DNA of 64,000 bases from Acanthopleura granulata (Eukaryota > Mollusca > Polyplacophora > Chitonida > Chitonidae), in assembly GCA_016165875.1 (NCBI GenBank), contig JABBOT010000009.1, positions 13,024,370-13,088,369 of the forward strand, given 5' to 3'. Of this stretch, positions 58,201-64,000 are shown piece after piece; within the stretch, counting starts at the first letter, position 1; every line of letters begins with the position of its first letter. Made by a program: the position numbers and the translations under genes. Under the pieces are notes generated by a model, which was not told the origin of the DNA, did not search any database, and saw only the letters and a program-made list of their open reading frames with translations.

Positions 58201-60005
58201 CTTACAGCTGTAGTGCTTAGCATACATCAACATAATGGGACCTTTAAGAAAAGTGCTGCACCCTCTTTGGTTAGGTTCTATTATTCTCACCATACCAGAG
58301 GTCATCCCTACAAGCAACAACTCATAGCTCATCTCTGGTTTATACACATTTAACTCGTTTCAACCAATTACGTGCCAGAGCCAAGAGCATTGTTGTGACA
58401 AATCAGAGTGTGTGTTTTGAGTGTGTGTTTTAAGTGTGCAATGCAGAATTGTGGTCACCATAAGGCAACATTGATTTAAGGGCAAAGTAGGATGTGCTGA
58501 GAGATTCCACTGGGTGACCCAGTTTAGAATAGTCCGTGACTAGGCCGAACTGGTTGTAGTAATTTAAGTTATTAAATCAAGGGATCTTCTGTAGTGAAGC
58601 AAAAAAGAAACCCACACATTATGAAGCTGAATGTTACAGGACAGGCAGGGGAAATTTCACACCCTGCGTTTTGGGCAAAACTTTATGCCCCAGAACTTTT
58701 TGATTTCTAGCTTGGGATGGGCAAGCGGCATGTGACACTTGGATACTAACCTTGTGTGGTGGTTTCGTTGTCTGAGCCAGCAAGTGGCACCACTCCCTTG
58801 TCCACCTTAATCCCAGGGATGATGCCTTTATCCTGGAGCACCTTGACAAATGGTACCCCATTACTGTCCTTCTGGTACAAAGTCTCGTGGAACAAGATCA
58901 CACCACTGATGTTCTCTGCCACAGACTTGTCTGAGGTGAAGAGCAGTTCACGGTACCGCCGGCGGTTCTCCTCGGTATTTTCTACTCCTATCGAAGCAAA
59001 ACGCTTCCCCATCGTTCCTGATAAGCAAAATGATATACTTCTAAATATTTAGTTATGTTGACCACTGTGGATCAACTGAAGATTAGTGTTTTTTCAAGTG
59101 ACATCTAGCTTGATATTTTCCAGAGTTGAAATAACATAACCAAACATGGAGATGAACGAAGAAATGAAATAAGTAAATTTATCTAAGGACTTTGGTTGAA
59201 AATTCCTGTATCATTATGACCCTCATATGTATCATAGCAAGGTCACAACTACATCTACATTTTCCCTGTGACCATAATCTGTCACTGTCCAATGTGTAAA
59301 AAGGGTTCATGCAGCACTATACTTGTTAAAGTATAAATCTGCAGGGTTTTTCCAGATAAAATATCATTACTTCTTCAGGATTTCCATTACATGCTGCACT
59401 GACCCTCAGCCTGACCTGCAGTGCTTTTCAAGTTTTGGTAGACATGAGTATTTGTCCATTTGTAAACATTCTGCAGTGCTATCATGCATAATAGATATCA
59501 ACAAAATTAGAAACCTGCTCCATTTTCATACCTGCAACAAGTAGTCTACAAACAGTTTGAAAAATTTACTGTCATTTAAGTCCATTTAATCAATTTCCAA
59601 CACTACATAAATTGAATAGCTTCCACACAAATTCTATACCTTTCAAAATCCCTAACATTATAAATCAAACCTCAATGACTTTCAAGGAATTTCCAAGGTT
59701 CTTGAAACCTTCATACCTAAAACACATTCATATTTTTTTGTAACTACTACGAATTTCCTTCAGATGAGCATATCCACAGATTTCCATATTTACTTCACAT
59801 TTAACTTGTGTAAAGAATGAGCAGGGCTGTTCAAACCTAGAATGAGCCGGAGAACTGCACAAGATCTATTGATTCAGGGATAAATCCACTCACCTGTGCT
59901 CTCGTCCGCAGCCAGGATACCTTTGCCTGGAGCCACAATGGCATTGGCAATCTGAGCCAACTCCAGCTGCTGCTCCTGGCTGAGATAGGGTGCAAAGTAT
60001 GGCAT
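52285..60005 (-). CDS. Fructose-bisphosphate aldolase, class I, complete
   Basis: Cleaves fructose-1,6-bisphosphate to dihydroxyacetone phosphate and glyceraldehyde-3-phosphate in glycolysis, and the reverse in gluconeogenesis; cytosolic. Seven coding exons in transcript order: 60005-59894, 59017-58751, 56958-56798, 56472-56389, 54954-54780, 52849-52650, 52377-52285. They give 1092 nt, 363 residues plus TAA, the usual length. Intron phases are 1, 1, 0, 0, 1, 0. Catalytic residues are all present: Asp34 (LAADEST), Lys108 and Lys111 (IKVDKGV), Lys147 and Arg149 (KWRCVLKI), Glu188 ([17 protein letters not shown]), Schiff-base Lys230 ([15 protein letters not shown]), Ser272 (FLSGGQSEE) and the C-terminal Tyr363 (ANHAY). 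The start MPYFAPYLS is the conserved one. Exon 56472-56389 has an unusual donor, GTTTGTGC. Identification is certain. The vertebrate A/B/C split does not apply. Confidence 0.98.
52978..53250. repeat. A-run and (AC)n/(AT)n microsatellites in an aldolase intron
   Basis: A poly(A) run lies at about 52978-52994, then a compound ACACAC/ATATAT/GAGAGA tract at about 53170-53250. Confidence 0.8.
54440..54680 (-). repeat. Second SINE-like family, copy 2
   Basis: It shares ordered blocks with 43740-44035. On the minus strand it begins with a tRNA-like head: TTAGTGTCTGCCTCAG as box A and GGTCCTGAATCGATCC as box B. It lies in an aldolase intron. Confidence 0.5.
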
Positions 60006-60029
60006 GATGTTGGATGGGACAGACACCTA

Positions 60030-63000
60030 ACAAACAAACCACACAACAGTCCATCAATACAAACATACACAGCCATCAATACAAGCCTCTGGATCATGGC
60101 AATATTTTCTGCCTCATCCTAGTCTATCACGGAGTTGCCAACATTTGGTTAAGGTTAGGAGGAGCAGCCATTAATATCACCGATTTTATGCGTTTACCAG
60201 GTTCACACGCGACAAAGGTAAGGATTGAGTCTGATTAAAAGTGGGCTTACAAAGTTTTTCAGCAACATACATGTAAGGCCTTGCGTCCAGTATAACTGAA
60301 TCTCACAACACTGCCAAAACCAGAAACGTGACAAAGTATGTTTTTCACAGATTCAAAGGAAATTCAATGTTCAAGGGTTCCTAGCAAAACAATTGGACTG
60401 TAGCAAATCTTGATTTTGTGAATATCTACAAAGTAAAATGAAAGTATCAAATAAAACAAAACTCAAAAGAATAGATAACTTTAGTGCAACAATTTAATGC
60501 CTTACATTTATCAGTCATACATGTAATACTCTGGCACATGTATCAAAAGCAGAGCTAAAAAAATTTCCTAAAGAGCGTGACTAGGTCAATGCAGGGATGC
60601 ACTGCAACAGTCTATTAGCTATTAACGGGTTGGCTTGGCAGCCTCCAGTAGACTTTGTGAACACAGTATGTGTGACTAAGAACCCCAAAGTTTCATATTA
60701 GGTCCGAACTTTGTTTTAGATATTGCTTGTTAGAAAACAAAATGTAAAAACCCCAAGTACATGTATGATTTTGCTCAACACAGAGAACGATTTCCAGTGA
60801 CAGAATCCCTCAACTAGGAAATTTGGCAACAGACAGCATGTATTCTATCTGTATACCACTGGAATAATCAATAAAGGGCAACATTTTACTGCCATGCAAT
60901 CCTCACCCAGATAATCCTGTTGTTCATGCTGCAACTTTAAGTTTCCATATATTTCTTAGATTGCTTATGTTTCTTCAAGTCTGATATCCCGCGGTGAAAC
61001 ATGGTGCAAAATGCATGACTTGCTCCAAGCAAAGATCGCTTGAAACACGGAAACAGCTGTTTGTACTCCTGGAGGTATTGCGGGCTATGAAGCCTTCCCT
61101 TTTTTTTTTTTTTTTTACAGTGGCGTACCAAGTTTGCCTGCCATTTTTCCATGCAAGTTAGACGGCAATAAATATAAAGCCAATCCACGCTTGGACCGGA
61201 AAGAACAGTGAGCAACACCCACTGTGAAGGTGGTTATCTCCCCTGTCAGGCGAATCGCGATACAGAGTGGTTAGATACGAGTTAATGATTTGTGGTCAAT
61301 TGTCTTTAGAAATCGGAGCCTTTCAGTCACTCAGTCTAACCCATTTAATCGGAGAGACTACAAATCAGAATAGTTGGCATCTCTGTTATCGTGCAAACTT
61401 TTGGACTGACTGGCTTCTTTTAATGCCCAACAATTTTTCACTTCAGTGACCAGGGTCAAATTTCTTAAAGTCAAAGCCGAAAAGGTGAGAGCTGGTTTCG
61501 AACATGCAAACTCAAAACTGAAGTTCAAAACTTAATCATAAACTTAATTATAGCTGTAAATGCCAAAGTCGAGTTATCTGATAATAATGAATATTCAAGA
61601 TCAGCACAAATTCTTCCGACACGAAAACATTATCAGGAGAATATTAATATTGGCAAACTTTAAAAATTTATACCCTGGTCGATTCAGAGGCAAAAAAACA
61701 TGTACATGTGCAACAACAGGGCTATTATAAATTCCATCATTCACACAGTCTGTGACATGTTCAATATACAGTGCGTAAGTTCTCCATGACCCAGCTATTA
61801 AGTGGTTTCACTTTCACTTCAGTAATTTCCAACAATTTGGCACATGTGACTTGAAAAAAACTTAGACTCCAGTCACTCAGAGGTAGTCTTCAATGTGGTA
61901 TCAATTCTGAATTTCTAGTGGAACTTACATGCTTACTTTATTGTTTGTCATGTATGTCTAAGGCACCTACAGGAAGTAAAGCAAAAATCTGTTATGTAAA
62001 GTAATTTACAATTTTAGAATTGAAAACTAAGTCTGATTTAAGTGTAACACAGCTTTGTGACCCTGAGGTCACAGATTTTTGTTTATGAACAAAAATTAAA
62101 GGAGTATTTTACATTTATGCTGAGAGGACCGATGACAACAACTACATCATTCATTTAAACTATTAAGACCATGTTTACCCTTAACAAGTTCAAGCATCAC
62201 CACCTTCAACATTATTCACAAAATCTTCAGTGGCTTTTTTCCTTTTTAAATCTATTACCACCATGTTATTTGTACATAAAAACTATATTGTAAAGTAAAT
62301 TTTTTTATGAACTTCCTTAGAGAGTAACTGAGAGGTGGGACGGTTACTACATTTAGTTCCTGAATCCTGTTCTGCATGTACAGTGTCCTGTTTATATCGC
62401 ACTAACTGACCTCAATCATGTTGACAAGTTGTTTACTGGGGAGAAGTAAAGAATCGGGTGTGTACAGTTCTGCAGAGGGATATAAATCCTGTTAACAGTC
62501 TGCATTTCACAATGATCATCCGCGAAGAGGGTCAATGTCAAACACAGGAACCACCCTATTCTTTCAAACACCCAGTTTGCTATCCAAATGTTACGTGCCT
62601 TATGGGTATGAGGAGTAAATCTGCAAGTCATCCACTAACATGCAAAAACATTACACTAGTAAGCAGTAAAACACAGGTATCTCCTCAAATACAAAATCCA
62701 GATTAGGTGATACACTTTCAGTGTTATGACAAGCATATATATCTGCTCACTCCTGTGATCCTGGATCACACCTTTAACTTACAAGGCTAATCTTCCGTGT
62801 GAACCATCCAAATACATGTACAGACTACAGGACCAAAATACATGAAAGTTAAGCTCACAATGTAAGCACTCAAAATCTCCAGGATATTCTTGAAAAAAGG
62901 CAACATGTACCTATCAAACTGTCTACATCTGTGCCAAAAACAGATTGGCATGTAAATGTTAAAAGAACACTTTAACAACTCTATACCTTTACTTAACATC

Positions 63001-63810
63001 AGTCTTAGAACTATTACACAAAGTTTCACCTATCTGACAGGGACAGTATTTAAATTATACGAACACAAAGCGTTATTGGTCTAATATCAATGTAGGACAC
63101 TAGTTTTGCTTTTCACCGTACATGGTGTGAACTCCCTAGCCAAGTACAGACTTGGCTTATGTACGTTTGCATTAGGTCAATGCTAGGTTCTACTGAGGAC
63201 ACCTGACGATGGAGTTAAAGTGTAAACGTCATGTAAGCTTTGTCAACGCTGTAGCTACAACTTTTCCTGGCTACATCATTATCCTTACAAGTTCAGTACA
63301 CGGATTTGCAAAGGCCAATGTAGACAGTCCAACTAACTGACATTCAGAACGTGTGAGGAAACAGTTGTTAGATTACTGAATAGTTCAGGTCCCGTTTAAG
63401 AAGAGCACAGTGACAGTGTGTTTATAAGGTCGCAGTCGCAAGCTTGTTTGTTGACCCGTTGACGGCGTTGTCGCGGACGTGACACAAGAAACATCCTGAA
63501 TAACGGCGTGAACATAAAACGTGTTGACGACAATTAAGCCAATGCAAGTACACTAGTATTTATAAACTCCAAGCTATATATACAACCAGAAAATAATAAA
63601 TTTCAAGCACCCAAAACAGCTATTTGGAGCAAGGTCAAAGTCGATCGAAGCAAGGTCGTTCGCGTTCAAAATGTGCGGATGAAAATTCATGTCCGCGTCC
63701 CAGTTGAAATTAATATTTTCCTTCATGACATTCCAATAACATGAAGTATAAACGTCCGAAGACATTGCTAGAAATCTGCGAAAGGCTGATAGAAGCTGAA
63801 AATTGCGTCT
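60030..63810 (-). other. Aldolase intron 1, no gene seen
   Basis: About 3.8 kb with a T-run at 61098-61118 and otherwise unremarkable AT-rich sequence. No repeat family or exon was recognised. Confidence 0.5.
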
Positions 63811-63813
63811 TAC

Positions 63814-63885
63814 CAAGATAGAAGGGATGAAGCTGAATGCCGGTATCCGTGTCTGCCTTCCTGACTGCAAAGACTCAAGGACGAT
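63814..63885 (-). other. Probable non-coding first exon of aldolase
   Basis: The coding exon at 60026-59894 starts with 21 untranslated bases after an acceptor (GTTTGTTAG), so a 5' UTR exon must lie upstream. A good donor (CTTG then GTAAGACG) at 63813-63812 ends a stretch without an ATG on the sense strand. The transcription start is not visible; the 63885 limit is a guess. Confidence 0.4.
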
Positions 63886-64000
63886 GCGCAGACAAGATGC
63901 GCAGTGGGAAGGTTGAATGTCATGAATATTAATTTGATAAATGAATATTCAACAACGCTTCTTTCATCCCAGTTTCATCCTTTGTGCATGGTGACACGAA

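Noticed and set aside
1..64000. CRISPR arrays, bacterial operons or prophage
   Set aside because: The sequence is plainly eukaryotic. The tandem arrays have no spacer-repeat pattern and no cas-like genes.

Overview
The window is animal nuclear DNA: genes are split into short exons with GT-AG introns, intergenic DNA is AT-rich, and SINEs, LINE relics, MITEs and minisatellites are common. The most abundant repeat is a tRNA-derived SINE whose 3' part ends in a conserved block (TATAAGTGAAATATTCTTGAG) plus an AAATAAAT tail. I associate it with molluscs and brachiopods, so a lophotrochozoan host is likely. That placement rests on recall and not on a search.

Layout. (1) 1-15390, + strand: the 3' two thirds of a class I unconventional myosin gene of the Myo1c/Myo1h type (end of motor, IQ motifs, complete TH1 tail). 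Its introns hold SINEs, a nested MITE, a 43-bp minisatellite and a 200-bp repeat. (2) About 15.4-24.2 kb: 3' flank and repeat-rich DNA, with a 36-bp tandem array, a foldback-element arm, a 32-bp palindrome and a broken reverse transcriptase. (3) 24.3-24.6 kb, - strand: a small secreted protein with a two-fold CxxxC-x6-CxxxC pattern. (4) 28.1-36.4 kb, - strand: a five-exon gene assembled here from phase-matched exons. It encodes 199 residues: signal peptide, short ectodomain, one membrane span and an acidic cytoplasmic tail. I do not recognise it. A decayed LINE lies antisense in its first intron, and a cluster of TGACGT motifs lies upstream of its ATG. (5) 38.8-39.2 kb, - strand: a broken exon of an unidentified protein. 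(6) 42.2-46.2 kb, - strand: the last five exons of an unidentified coiled-coil protein, with tandem repeats around them. (7) 52.3-63.9 kb, - strand: a complete class I fructose-bisphosphate aldolase gene (363 residues, all catalytic residues present) with a non-coding first exon.

The genes share no evident pathway and there are no operons. Myosin I links membranes to actin and aldolase is glycolytic. The two best candidates for something undescribed are the 36-bp fourfold duplication of a 3' splice site in the myosin gene and the CRE-flanked 199-residue membrane protein gene.
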